From Adiantum capillus-veneris (taxonomy: Eukaryota; Streptophyta; Polypodiopsida; Polypodiales; Pteridaceae), in assembly GCA_014529385.2 (NCBI GenBank), contig CM043960.1, positions 36,656,781-36,720,780 of the forward strand: 64,000 nucleotides of DNA. Reading direction: 5' to 3'. The notes beneath the pieces are model-generated. The model worked only from the letters and a program-made list of their open reading frames with translations, made no database searches and had not been told where the DNA came from. Of the stretch, positions 33,116 to 45,168 are shown piece after piece (the first letter of the stretch is position 1; each line of letters starts with the position of its first letter). The position numbers and the translations under genes are program-made.

Positions 33116-34592
33116 TGAAACCGGCCTGTTCAATCCAAAAAGGGCGGTAGACTTTACTTCAAACCTTGATTTAGCTTTCACCCATTATTAGTCGTCTATT
33201 TTACCTGCGCTATAGTGACACAAGAGAGGGGAATGGGATACAGATGCTAGAATGCACCTGTATGAGAAGACCGACACCAGATTGGCCCCTAACTTAGGCG
33301 CCCCTTTCGGTATTTCTTTATTCTTTAAAAGAGGGAATAAATGCTGTGGATCCCTACAAGCTGCCCTGCACAAACTTGCCTGAATTTCAACTGTTCCGGC
33401 CTGATTTCAGCAGCATAACTGTACTAGGACCCTTCACAGTCAATATTCGCACGCATTGACCGACTTTCCCGACGCATACGGGCACTTTGCAAAACCTGGC
33501 GAGAATCTGCAGCACGCTGAATTCTCTGTTTTCAGCCCTGAAAATGCGCCAGATCACCTGTACAGCGGTCCCCTTGCGTCCCCGAACCTCCTGGGGGTAT
33601 TAGGGTCCGTTTAGGGCCAAAACCCTAAACCTGCAAAAATACACAGCAGGCTGTAATTCACTGTTTCAGGCTCCGTTTCGCGTGCCGGTCGCATCCGTAG
33701 CAAGTCCTCGAGCTCCCGCACCTGTAGGGCTACTTGCCCTTTGAATCGGATGAGATTTCTTGCGTGAAACCTCTCCGAATTCACCTGTACCTGCGGGGGG
33801 ATTAGCCACTAGCTAATCCAGTACCTGTGCAAGAGGCTCTTGCCTCGCCAATCACGCATGAACCCACACAACTGTACATTGGTCAAATGAAAAGCCCACT
33901 AGAGGGGCATAACATACTGCCAAAGGGGAGAGAGAGGGCAGTGCGTAGCGTGCAGGGCATCACTCCTGGCACTGCACTGTGCATAAGAGGGAAAGCAAGC
34001 ACTCCATAGCTCTTAACCTGTGACAAAAAACTGAAAATGAGGCTCTCCCCCTCCTAAATTCAGCGCCACTTCTTGTTGCGTGAGGCAAGTGCACCAGAAG
34101 GTGCCACTTGGCACATTTATAAGCATTTTCCCGTTTCGGGATTGCCGTCTAAAAATATCCCAACCGGTTGCCCAGTTGACTTCACGGCAGAGTAAGAAAA
34201 CGTTCCCCTTGTCATTCCAGAGGTAATGACGTCAACACATTTTCAGGTCCCAAAATAGCAGTTCCCTAAATTTTACGAGATGCTGCCTTTGTATCTATCT
34301 AGGTCATCCGACCCTCTTTGTACACTGCGGCCACATCCAGAACTGAAATGTAGCCTCTGTAGCAAAGGATTCCACTTTGGCTAGTCAATGACCCCACTTG
34401 GCTAACCATAGTCCTTGTCCAACCTTAGTGCTCTCTTGCCCTCAGGCCTGGACTCCCTCTGGACAGTTCCACACTAGCTATGCAATGCAGGGGAGTTAGA
34501 TTTCCCGAGGGGTGTTTCCAAAAAGTGAAAGTAAATAGATAATAAGAAAGAAATCAACAAAAAGGATAGATAGTAGTCACACGCTGGTGACA
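33116..34592 (-). repeat. G1 5' LTR
   Basis: TG...CA ends; 1,477 bp. On the minus strand a TATAAAT box lies at 34,115-34,121 and an AATAAAG signal at 33,316-33,322, inside the conserved core next to GAAAGGGGCGCC, giving the U3-R-U5 order. It carries the promoter of the element. Confidence 0.92.
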
Positions 34593-37500
34593 GCTCGGAC
34601 CTTCTCAGCCTGCTGTAGAGTCACTCCTCTCTGAGTAGTCTGGAATGGTGGTACTACTGTGCCCCTCTTGAAGAAATCTGTAAGCTGTGTCTGGCGCTTG
34701 TCTCTCACGATTGATGATGTCTGAAGGAGAGAGTCCCAGTGCTGTTGTGCCTCTGAGGAGGCGGCCGAAAAGTCGCTGGTCTCTGGACTGAAGAATCTGG
34801 TGTAAGGTGGGCTGATCTGCAAACAAAGTCGGATATCTGCCTCTGATCCCCTCATATGCTCTGCATCTGTACACAAAATGCTCCTCACTCTCAATGTCTG
34901 CTGTGCAAAGTCTGCATATTCTCTCTGCGCTGGGGACATGTGCAGCTCTCCCTGCCTCAATCTGTAGCTGGTGTGATGATACTCTGAGCTGTCCAATGGC
35001 GACCGGTGCTCTATGTGGCATGTGGACATCCATGTATCTCGGTCTCTGGATGAAACCATCTGCTAGGATGGTCAGGAAGTGGTCTCTGTAGTATTGCCTC
35101 TTCGTAGGAAGAGGCTCTCTGGGTGTGATGCATGTCTCTCGGATGTATAGCTACCAGAGATCCTGTCTGAGAACTTGATTCCTCTCATGGTGTGAGAGGC
35201 GTATGTATGGGGAGTCAAGATCATACTGAAAAGGGGCCAAGTCTGTGATGTCCAAGCCATGGGATGTGAACCACTCTGTGACCTGTGAGTACCATGCTCT
35301 GGTGTCCCCCTCCCGATGTAGCTGTATCGATGCCTTGAAAGCTCTGCGTGTGAGTCTGTCTGGTGAAAGCTCTTGCATGCGCTGGATGAAGCAAACTGTC
35401 TGGAAGAGGGCGTCTACTAGCATCGGGGGTGCCGCTAGCTCTGCTCTGATGATGTCATGTGGTACTGATGGTTTGCTATGGAGCAAACGAGAGATCATAA
35501 TGATCTGTGGGCGCTCTATGTGTCCAGAGAGATGTTGAGAGTCCTGGTGCCCATATTGCGGCAGCGTACATCATGGCAGGTGTAACTAAAGTGTCAAAAA
35601 GCCACCCCTTGGTGCGGGGCTCCTGGAAGTGGGCCTGGTGGCATCTGCGCTCTAAGGTGGCCAGTGCTGCATATCCTCGTGTAAGCCGGTCTTTGGCTGC
35701 CTGGGTCATGGAAAATCTGCCCGTGGTGCCAGTGAAAGTCACCCCCAAATATACATATGAATCAACTACCTCAACCTGTCCACCTGCTACCATGAGCACT
35801 GCTCTACTCCGGACTGTCTTGGAGGTGTGGAAGATCATGACCTTGGTCTTGCCAAGGTTCATTGTGAGCCCTCGATGTGTGTAGAAATCATCCAAGGCGT
35901 GTAGGTGGCTCTGTAGTCCCTCCTGTGTCTTAGAAACTAGAATAATATCATCTGCATAGAGCATAATATGGACTGGTGTATCTGCCAAGTCGGAGCCCGC
36001 CCCGCCTGCTCGTAGGATGTAATCTGCTATCTCGTCGATGTAGACGCCAAATAGGGTCGGGGAGAGGGGGCATCCTTGCTTCACACCAATGGTGCTAGCA
36101 ATGGGGTCCAATACTCCACCTGGGCACCGCACTCTACCTATGACCTGTGCATACAAAGAATGAATGGCCCATATCATCTCAGATGGTATCTGTAGCTCTT
36201 GAAGACGCTGAAAGAGTCTCTCTCTAGGGATGGTGTCAAAAGCCTTGTGGAAATCCACAAAGCAGCAGTATAGTCGTCTCTTCCGTGCTTTCGCTCCGTC
36301 GATCAGGCAGCGAAGCACGAAGATGTGATCGATGGTCGAGAAAGTGCGTCGAAACCCTGCTTGTCCTGGTGCACGTAGCCTTGATGCCTCTGCATATGTG
36401 CTGAGCTCTGCCTCAAGAACTGCCCCATATAGTTTGGCCAATGTGTGGCCAATCATGATAGTCCTGTAGCCCTGATGCCTCTGCATATGTGCTGAGCTCT
36501 GCCTCAAGAACTGCCCCATATAGTTTGGCCAATGTGTGGCCAATCATGATAGTCCTGTAGTTCCCTGGGTCCAAGGTATCGCCAGATTTGTGGATCGGCA
36601 CAATGGTGTGCATGGTCCACTCCTCTGGTAGTCCCTCAACCAAAGCGCAGTTGAAGAGACGTGCTATCAAGGGGGAGAGGGTGTCTGCTGCATAGATGAG
36701 GTGCTCGCTCTGTAGTCTAGTGTGGTCTGCTGAGGGGCCATGCTGGAGGCGTCGAATAGCCCTCTTCACCATACTAGATGTGAAGAAAGTCGAGGTGGTA
36801 GGTCGAGGGTCGGGTGGCTCCGGGATCAGTGGCTGCCCAGGTATCTGGTATAGGCGCTCGGCATAATCATGCTAGATCTGAGGATCCTCCAGGGGGGTGG
36901 TAGAACGTGGCTCTTTGAGAATCCTCCATGCGGTGGTGCAGTCTGTACTCATGAGAAGGTGGTATAGCTCAAGCTCCTGTGCCTTTTCGAAGGCCCGCCG
37001 TTTACGGCGTGTGATGGCCTTCATCTGTCGCCGGACCTCGCTCTCAGTGATCTCCTCCAAGGCTCGTCGAGCCCGTAGCTGCCTGTATAGATCCCTACAC
37101 TCCTCGTCGTACCACCGGTTATGGGGCATCGTCCCAGAGGGTGGAGGTCTACCAGTGTGGGTAGTATGTGGAAAGCAACTGAGGGCTGAGGTGTGTAGAA
37201 CTGCGGAAAGCTGGCTAGTGAGCGTAGAGAGTGGTGTATCTAGGTCGTGAGTGTAGATTCCCTCGTAGACATGCGATGAGTAAACTCTGGCTAGCTCATG
37301 TGTGAAATGTATGGTGGTGTGTGGTGTGAGTGTGGGTGGTGTGTGTGAGATGGGTGAGCCAGTGAAAGAGAGGGCAAGATATGCATGGTCAGCCCCAATA
37401 CGTAGTGGTGGGATGGTGAAGGATGTGAGCAGGTGAGCTGCCTCTTTGAAGCCGATGATGTAGTCCACTGTATTGCCACCGCTGGGTACTGATGGTGGTA

Positions 37501-37943
37501 TTCAAGTTAGGCCTCCAGATGATGGCCATTGCGCCATCCCGTTGTAGATAACGAGACGGTGCTGTGATCCCAAGCGAAGTAGATGTTGCCCGTACGGTGT
37601 CGGTGTGGTGGTGTCTCTGGAAAACCTCTCTGCCTCTGTGTTCTCCATGGTGGAGAGTAGCTCTGGGTCGTCAAAGTCGTACATGTCACACTGTCCACTG
37701 TGTCCTGGCGTTGAAGTCTCCCGTGAGGAAAACTTCTCCAAGCCTGGAGTATTCCATGATCTCCTCCCTGAGACATGCATATGGTGAAAGTGTATCATCC
37801 TCCTCTCCTCCCTGCGTATGAGCCTCATTTGTCTCTCCTCCGCCTGTCTGTGCAAATCTAGAACCACTGGGTGCGAAGTAGCAAATGGCAATGTAGAGAA
37901 TGTGTTCATCAGAGAGCTCAATCCGCACCCACATGTAGCATGC
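34593..37943 (-). pseudogene. LINE B1 ORF2 middle: endonuclease, RT, knuckle (segment 2)
   Basis: Starts in the endonuclease with CYMWVRIELSDEHILYIAIC, VFLTGDFNARTQ (37,700) and ADHAYLALSF (37,400). RT follows with LYCCFVDFHKAFDTIPRERL, GVKQGCPLSPTLFGVYIDEI and IMLYADDIILVS (about 35,950), then the knuckle CRLCTADIESEEHFVYRC (about 34,900). Several frameshifts occur, and a 91-bp tandem duplication in RT adds one. The protein differs from family A throughout, for example FFKRGTVVPPFQTT before the G1 insertion point. No RNase H. Confidence 0.88.
36382..36563. repeat. 91-bp tandem duplication inside LINE B1 RT
   Basis: TGATGCCTCTGCATATGTGC at 36,382 recurs at 36,473 and the whole 91-bp unit is repeated almost exactly, ending at ATAGTCCTGTAG. 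Because 91 is not a multiple of three, it shifts the frame; the duplicated peptide includes TIMIGHTLAKLYGAVLEAEL. Confidence 0.92.
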
Positions 37944-39373
37944 TGAAACCGGCCTGTTCAATCCAAAAAGGGCGGTAGACTTTAAATTTAAACCTTATTT
38001 GCTTTCACCCATTTAATTTGTCATCCACTTTACCCGTACTTTCAAGACACAACAAAGGGGAGACGGATACAGGCTGCTAGATTGCACCTGTATGAGTAGA
38101 CCGACACCAGATTGGCCCCTAACTTAGGCGCCCCTTTCGGTATCTCTTTATTGTTCAAAAGAGGGAATAAACGTTGTGGTTCCCTACAAGCTGCCCCGCA
38201 CAAACTTGGCTGAATTTCAACTGTTCCGGCCCGATTTCGGCAACATAACTGTACTAGGACCCTTCACAGTCAGTATTCCCACACATTGAGTGACTTTCCC
38301 GACGCATACGGGCACTTTGCAAAACCTGGCGAGAATCTGTAGCACGCTGAATTCTCTGTTTTCAGCCCCGAAAATGCGCCAGATCACCTGTATAGCGGTC
38401 CCCTCACGTCCCCGAACCTCCTGGGGATATTAGGGTCCATTTAGGGCCAAAACCCTAAACCTGTAAAAATACACAGCAGGCTGTAATTTACTGTTTCGGG
38501 CTCCGTTTCGCGTGCCCGTCGCATCCGTAGCAAGTCCTCGAGCTCCCGCACCTGTAGGGCTACTTGCCCTTTGAATCGGACGAGATTTTTGGCGTGAAAC
38601 CTCTCCGAATTCACCTGTATCTTGCCTCGGCAATCGCGCATGAACCCACACAACTGTACATTGGTCAATTGAAAAGCCCACTAGTGGGGCATAACATACT
38701 GCCATAGAGGAGAGAGAGGGCAGTGCGTAGCGTACAGGGCATCACTCCTGGCACCGCACTGTACATAGGAGGGAAAGCAAGCACTCCATAGCTCTTAACC
38801 TGTGACAAAATCTGAAAATGAGCCCTCCTCCTCCTAAATTCAGCGCCACTTCTTGTTGCATGAGGAAAGTGCACCAGAAGGTGCTACTTGGCACATTTAC
38901 AATCATTTTTCCGTTTCGGGGTTGTCGCCTAAAAATCTCCCAACCGGTTGCCCAGTTGACTTCACGACAGAGTAAGAAAATGTTCCCCTTGTCATTCCGG
39001 AGGTAATGACGCAAACACATTTTCAGGTCCCAAAATAGCAATTCCCTAAATTTTAGGAGATGCTGCCATTGTATCTTTCTAGGTCATCCGACCCCCTTTG
39101 TACACTGCAGCCACATCCAGAACTGAAATGTAGCCTTTGTAGCAAAGGATTCCACTTTCGCTAGTCAATGACCCCACTTTGGCTAACCATAGTCCTTGTC
39201 CAACCTTAGTGCTCTCTTGCCCTCAGGCCTAGACTCCCTCTGGACAGTTCCACACTAGCTATGCAATGCAGGGCAGTTAGATTTCCCGAGGGGTGTTTCC
39301 AAAAAGTGAAAGTAAATAGATAATAAGAAAGAAATCAAGAAAAAGGATAGATAGTAGTCACACGCTGGTGACA
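37944..39373 (-). repeat. G2 3' LTR with 47-bp deletion
   Basis: Same family as the other LTRs. It lacks about 47 bp (the segment with GCGGGGGATTAGCCGCTAGC) near 38,622 that its partner at 45,169-46,645 retains, which accounts for the length difference. The TATA word is TGTAAAT in both G2 LTRs, where G1 and G3 have TATAAAT. Confidence 0.92.
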
Positions 39374-40003
39374 AACCCCCCTCTTGAAATCTCAAACGTC
39401 CTCGTTTGCATCTATGTCGTACATGCTCACAGTCAACACTGATGTATTCAACACCTGTCGACACATGTACGACACATACATGCTCACAGTCAACACTGAT
39501 GTATGCAACACCTGTCGACACATATACGACACATACATGCTCATTGTCAACCCTGGTGTATTCAACACCTCGTCGACACATGTATTGCCTGCGTGTGAAT
39601 CCTGTCCCAATGACATAGTGGTAGCTTCGCACTCTGCCATTGCTTTGAGTCACTAATTTTCCAATGATAAAATGGTAGCCATACATTTTGCCACTGTCTT
39701 ATAGTACACGGTTGGCCCAGTAACACTTTCCAGCATACCCAAACCGACAGTTTAAGAATGCAGTTACACATGTACCCTTTAATAGAAGCAATTACTGTAT
39801 CCTTGACAAACTGACAAGAAATACTCACTTCTATAGCACTAACCATACTTTTGGACATTCCATAAGAGCAATTGCCAAACTGACAATCTGTACAGCTCTA
39901 ACATTCATGTAACAAGTATTTCATTTGAGCTCACTTTAAATACCATGTATATCATTTCTTTGAGAAGCCATTGTCACATTGACAGACCATGTAGCTTTGA
40001 AAC

Positions 40004-41545
40004 TCAAGGGGTCAAGGTAGGTTGCAAATCGAAGGCTTCAAGGTAAAGTGATAACACAATTGGTGACTCTGCAAGTTCACCTTCTTCCATCCACTTAGCA
40101 TCCATTGGTGGATAGTTTCTGAACTTTACCAAGTAACGCCTAGCAACGTTGCCTTTCACTTTCCTTTCTTTGTGTGCCAAAATCTGTTCAAGGACCAAGA
40201 TCTCGTCAAGTTCCTCAACTTCCGGTTGATCTTCAGCTGGCATATCTTCTGGCACATCACCCACATAGGGTCTGAGAAGACTCACATGAAACGCATTGTG
40301 AATCTTCCAACTGTCAGGCAATTTCAGCCTATATGCAACATCACTGATTATGTCGCATACTTGAAAAGGCCCATAGTAACGCATGCTGAGCATTGGAAAC
40401 AGTCTTTCCTTGCCCTTCATCTTCTTTAACCTTGCCTTTTCAAAGCGCAAAAGCACCCAATCACCAAGTGAATATACCACTTTACGACGGTGACGATCAG
40501 CTGCTTTCTTTTGCTTTGCTTGAGTCTTTTCTAAGGCCACTTTGACCTTCTTGTACATTTCATCCATGTCCTGAACATACTTATCTGCTTCAAATATCTT
40601 GTCCTTTGTATGCAGTATGTGAGGAACTTTCTTGCCACCTTCAACTATCTCAAAAGGTGCCTTGCCAGTTGATGAATGCATTGTATTATTGTATGCATAC
40701 TCCACCAATGGCAAATACTGCTCCCACTTTCCTTTATGCTCTGACACATAGCACTTCAGCAGATCTAGGACAGTAGAATTTGCCTCTTTTGACTACCCAT
40801 CTGTTTGAGGATGAAATGACGAAGAGAATTTGAGCATTGTGCCCATATTCTCAAACAAGCCTCTCCAGAACAAACTTGTCATGCGTGGATCACGGTCGCT
40901 AACAATCGACTGTGGCATGCCATGATACTTGAAAATATTGCTCATAAACAAGCGTGCCATCTGATCTGGCTTTATCTTCTTCCTGACAGGAATAAAATGA
41001 GCCTGCTTGCTGAATCTGCAAATGATGGTCCAAATACCATCGTTTCTTGTCTGCGTTCTCGGAAGATCAAAGATAAAATCCATAGCGATACTTTCCCATG
41101 GTTTATCTGGAATAGGTAGTGGTTGCAATAACCCTGGTGCCTTTTGCTTGTCAAACTTGACCTTCTGGCAAATTAGGCATTCTCGCACAAAGGCATCCAC
41201 ATCTCTTCTCAATGTAGGCCAATAGAAGAATGTTTCAACCGCTTTAACTGTAGCATCGATACCACGATGTCCTGCATACGGTGGGACATGACTCTCTTCC
41301 ATAACTTTGCGTCGCAATGGCTTTGTAACACACAATCTGCCATGCATCATCATGAACCCATCTTTGAGAAGATAGTGTTCATGACGCTGTCCATCCATTA
41401 GCTGCTCGAAGACCCTTGCAAAATCTTCATCATTTGCATACTGTTCTCTCATATCATCAAGTTCATGATGATAAGGAATTGACACAGCTGAAATTTGTGG
41501 CTTCCTTGACAAGGCATCATCCAGAACGTTCTTCTTGCCTTCCAA
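40004..41545 (-). pseudogene. G2 integrase with chromodomain
   Basis: The HHCC finger is complete: SHVPPYAGHRGIDATVKAVE followed by FVRECLICQKVK. The catalytic core has FIFDLPRTQTRNDGIWTIIC, SIVSDRDPRMTSLFWRG and a Glu in SKEANSTVLD. The C-terminal chromodomain reads EILVLEQILAHKERKVKGNV then RRYLVKFRNYPPMDAKWMEE. A TAG at 40,793 replaces the Gln of HPQTDGQS (kept in G1), splitting the core. An 8-residue stretch near the RNase H/integrase border (VVADALS region) is also altered. Confidence 0.9.
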
Positions 41546-41549
41546 TCTG

Positions 41550-42830
41550 AAAATGGAACATGGACAAGATATTTGCCCATCACATATGCTTCTCAGATAA
41601 CTTTGTCTGTGTCAAGAAGTATCGCAAGGTCTGATGTTCCGTTTGGACAACGAAATCTGCACCTAGCAGGTAGTGTTTCCAACTTAAGAGCGCATGAATC
41701 ACAGCAAGTAACTCTTTCTCATAGACCTGCATGGTCATCTCTGGCCCTTGCAAAATTCTGCTCTCATAGGCTACTACCCTGCCATCTTGCATTAGCACTG
41801 CACCAATGCTACTACCGCAGGCATCACACTGGACCACAAATGACTTCCTAAGATCTGGCAACACAATGACTGGATGTGAAGTCATCTTTTCCTTTAGGAG
41901 ATTAAAAGCTGAAATCTCTTTCTGTGTCCATCTAAAGGTGACTGCCTTCTTTTGGAGAGCATGTAAAGGTGAAGCAATCTCAGCGAAATTTCGGATAAAC
42001 CTTCTGTAATAAGAGCATAGTCCCAAGAAGCTTCGGACATCATGCACCCTCTTCAAATCTGGCCATGACTTGATCGCTTCAACTTTAGCAGGATTCATTC
42101 TGACACCATCCTTTGAGACAATGTGGCCGAGAAAATGAATCTCTTTCAGAAAAAAATCACTTTTCTTTGCATTGATGAGCAACCTATGACTGCGTAGCTC
42201 TTTGAACACAATGGCCAAGTGATGCCTATGCTCCTCTTCATTCTTTGAGTAGATTATCATGTCATCAAAGAATGTACCAACAAACTGCTGGTGTGGACGG
42301 AAAATTCTGTCCATCATCCTATTGAACGTAGCAGGAGCATTTGTGAGACCAAAGGGCATCACTAAAAATTCGTAAAGGCCAAACGTCGTTCTAAAAGCAG
42401 TCTTGTGCACATCCTTTGATCTAATGCGGATCTAATGGTACCCACTCTTTAGATCTATCCTGCTAAACATAGCTGCTCCTTCTAATTTGTCCATAATATC
42501 ATCAATTCTAGGTATAGGGAACCTATTCTTGATGGTATTCTTGTTCAGTGCACGGTAGTCGATGCACATACGCCATGAGCCATCCTTTTTCAGCACCAAC
42601 AACACTGGAGAACAGAATGGAGATGAACTGGGCTGAATCAGCCCCTTTTCTAACAGCTCCTGTACTTGGCCCATTATCTCTTTCTACTGAGCCGCACTAA
42701 CCCTGTACGGAGGCCTATTTGGTGGGCTACTGCCTGGCACCAAATCTATCGCATGGTCCTCGGGTCTCTCTGGCGGTAATTGAGACGGTAATGAATCGGA
42801 AAAACAGTCACTATATTGTTGTAAAAACAT
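41550..42830 (-). pseudogene. G2 reverse transcriptase and RNase H
   Basis: RT blocks in order: [63 protein letters not shown], then FGLYEFLVMPFGLTNAPATF, and the catalytic GTFFDDMIIYSKN (about 42,280). RNase H follows: VVQCDACGSSIGAVL, QVYEKELLAVIHAL and VVQTEHQTLRYF, where G1 and G3 have TDHQ (a D-to-E change at a catalytic position). TAG stops at 42,432 (after KSGYH, Gln expected) and about 42,693 break the frame. Otherwise it is the only complete RT of this family in the window. Confidence 0.9.
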
Positions 42831-43520
42831 TCACCTTTCTTTATCTAGCACAGATAAATTTGATTCATCACAATCTGACACTTCACGTGCAAAAACCAAG
42901 TACGCAGAAAGATGCTTTTTCATTACAGAAGTAATAGCAGAAGCTGATACAGTGGGAATAGACTCCCCTTTAAGCTTTACATCCAGAATGTGACTCTTTG
43001 CCCTGCTCTGTACAGTGATCTTTTTGTTGTAGGCATCCATGATTCCCTGTACACGAGATAACCAAGGAATACCTAACAACACATCACATCCGTCCAGTGG
43101 CATGATGTAAAATTCTTCAGCATCTACATAGGACTGGATATGTAGACGCAACTTTCCAATGATGGGTGTCACAGCCTCTGTATGGCCAGGACATGCCAAA
43201 CCTGCCTCTGCTGTATACCCCATCTCTTCAGGTCTGATTCCCAACTTTGAAGCCAATTCTGGGGAAATGAAGTTGTCTTTGGCACCTGGATCAAAGAAGA
43301 TAAGCACTGTTTGATCCCTGACCTTTCCCCATGCTCTGCAAAGCTCACTTGCATCTGAATTTGGCTTGTCGCCCACCATATCTGGCACTAGACCAGCCAT
43401 GGGCTTCTTTCCTTTCCTGTCCTGCTTGTCTTCAGAATCAGCTGGCCTTTTCTTTGTAGGATAGTTGTAAGCAATGTGGCCAGGCTGCTCACAGATAAAG
43501 CATTTGTTCTCTGACCTCAG
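42831..43520 (-). pseudogene. G2 CCHC knuckle and protease
   Basis: Protease motif LIFFDPGAKDNFIS and GCDVLLGIPWLSRVQG as in G1. The zinc knuckle reads CFICEQPGHIAYNYPTKK: the last cysteine is changed to tyrosine (TGT to TAT) at about 43,450, which should abolish zinc binding. The frame is -1 to gag, as in G1. Confidence 0.85.
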
Positions 43521-43639
43521 GACCTTCTTTTGCTCTTCCGACTTGCGAGGAAAATGTCTTTTCCATTTCTTCTCGCTGTTCCCTTTTCTGATTCAGCCAT
43601 AGCTTTGTCTTTCCCTGCGTTGGCTGGCTCCGGAGTCCC

Positions 43640-45061
43640 TTACGGAGCCTCCTTGGGAACATACTTCTTCGCTGAATTTTTCTTGGTTGATCCTTCCTTG
43701 ATGCCAATATTGAATTCACAATCTTCTCCCTTGAGCAAACCATTGCCAATGTTTGCTACCTCGATGAGCTGCGTCAAAGTAGTGACTTTGGTCTTCGTGC
43801 AGTACTTTCTCAATCCTTTGGGTAGGCCACAACAGTATTTTTCAATCTGTTTTGTCAATGGCACAAACCTATAGGAAGTTACTGGAAGTAGAGCTTTCCA
43901 AAACTTCCGATTATAATCATCCAAATTCTTGCAAGTAGCAGCATTAAGTTGGTGCCATTTTGTCATGACATCTGCTTCAAAGTTATCAGATAACCATGCT
44001 GCTGCAAAAATCTGCTTGAAGTAAATCCATGTGGACGGAGCTTGCCCTTGAAGCAATAAAGTTGTCCACCATTGTCCTGCATTCCCTGTCAAGAAAGTGG
44101 CTGCCTTGCGGACCTTTGAAGCCTCTGTAAAGTTTCCCCCTGTATAGGCCTTGTCAAACTGCCGGAGGAATGAGAGAGCCTTCTTCCTGTCATCAAACCC
44201 TGTAAAGGTCGTGAAAGTCACACCTTTGCCACCTTCTTTGTACAGAGTTGGCCTCTCCAGCGGCGTTAAATTGTCATATGGAAGTGACTGAAACATGGGA
44301 ACACTGTTAGGGTTCATTTGTGTTCCCTGACCGCAATTAAGTTGACCTAGAAATGCCATATTTGGCTGCTGATTTGTAATTCCAGCCATACCAAAATTTG
44401 TCTGTGGCATTCCAAATTGGCCCTGAGTGCTTAGAAACCCTGGTAGCATGCCTGTGACACCATACATGGGGTTAGGCATCATCGTTTGAGCACCCCCGAA
44501 CACTGTTCCTGGCGTGTAAAACTGATTTCTAGGTGCATGACCAGCCATGCTCTGGAATACCGATGCACCTCCAAAATAGCTAGGGTGTACTGAAGGTGGT
44601 GGGAAGACTTGTTGCATAGCTTGTAGGTTGCTTCCCTGCCCATTAGAACCAGCTATAGGTTGCTGAAAGGTGGCGGGCTGAACTGGTACAGCTTGAAAGA
44701 CTGGCATTTGAGCCACCTGTTCTTGCACCTTAGGCACAGGTTGTGGAGACTGCACGTTCTCCGTCAAGTGTACAGGTGTTTCCATTGACTGTGCAGTATG
44801 AATCACCTGTGCTTGAGCCTTAACAGGCTTTTGAATATGATCCAGTGACCCAACTTGCTGAGACGGAAAAGGAGGTTGCAGAAAAGCTAAAAACCTCGGG
44901 TTTTGCATTACTTGTGTGAACATAGCCACAGCAGTAGCCAATTGGGTCCTGAATATATCATCATCCGTCTGTGGTGGTCTTGAAGACTCACCCACTTCAT
45001 GTGTCTGTTGACCCTGCGAAGAGGAAACCTCTTCAGTCACATCATCTGGTCTGTCAGCCAT
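43640..45061 (-). pseudogene. G2 Gag, prematurely stopped
   Basis: Starts MADRPDDVTEEVSSSQG and is colinear with the G1 Gag across the Gln/Pro-rich part and the capsid domain (GVTFTTFTGFDDRKKALSFL, NAGQWWTTLLLQGQAPSTW). A TAA at 43,640 after YVPKEAP cuts it where G1 reads NEAPKGTQ; the same frame resumes beyond and ends at the same KSKRRS stop. Confidence 0.88.
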
Positions 45062-45152
45062 AATTGCAATTCCCTGTGTTTGGTCTATGGTCCCCTGTGT
45101 CTTCAAGCCCAAACTGACCAAGGCTCACTTCTAGGGGAAAAAGTGAGTTAAT

Positions 45153-45168
45153 CCCTGCAATGGAACCA
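45153..45168 (-). promoter_or_regulatory. G2 primer-binding site candidate
   Basis: TGGTTCCATTGCAGGG on the minus strand directly follows the GGTTTCA end of the 5' LTR. It shares its first nine bases with the G1 site. Confidence 0.55.

Larger units (their letters stand above)
26837..34592 (-). mobile_element. Chromovirus G1 (Ty3/gypsy), both LTRs and TSD
   Basis: Element of 7,756 bp with two LTRs (1,476 and 1,477 bp) beginning TGTCACC and ending GGTTTCA on the minus strand. It is flanked by GCTCG on both sides (26,832-26,836 and 34,593-34,597), a perfect 5-bp target duplication. Internal order: gag, protease, a fragment of RT/RNase H, integrase, chromodomain, polypurine tract. About 0.8 kb covering the RT catalytic core is missing compared with G2, and the join lies at GCACGTG/GTGCATG. 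The element interrupts ORF2 of LINE B1. It is non-autonomous. Confidence 0.95.
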
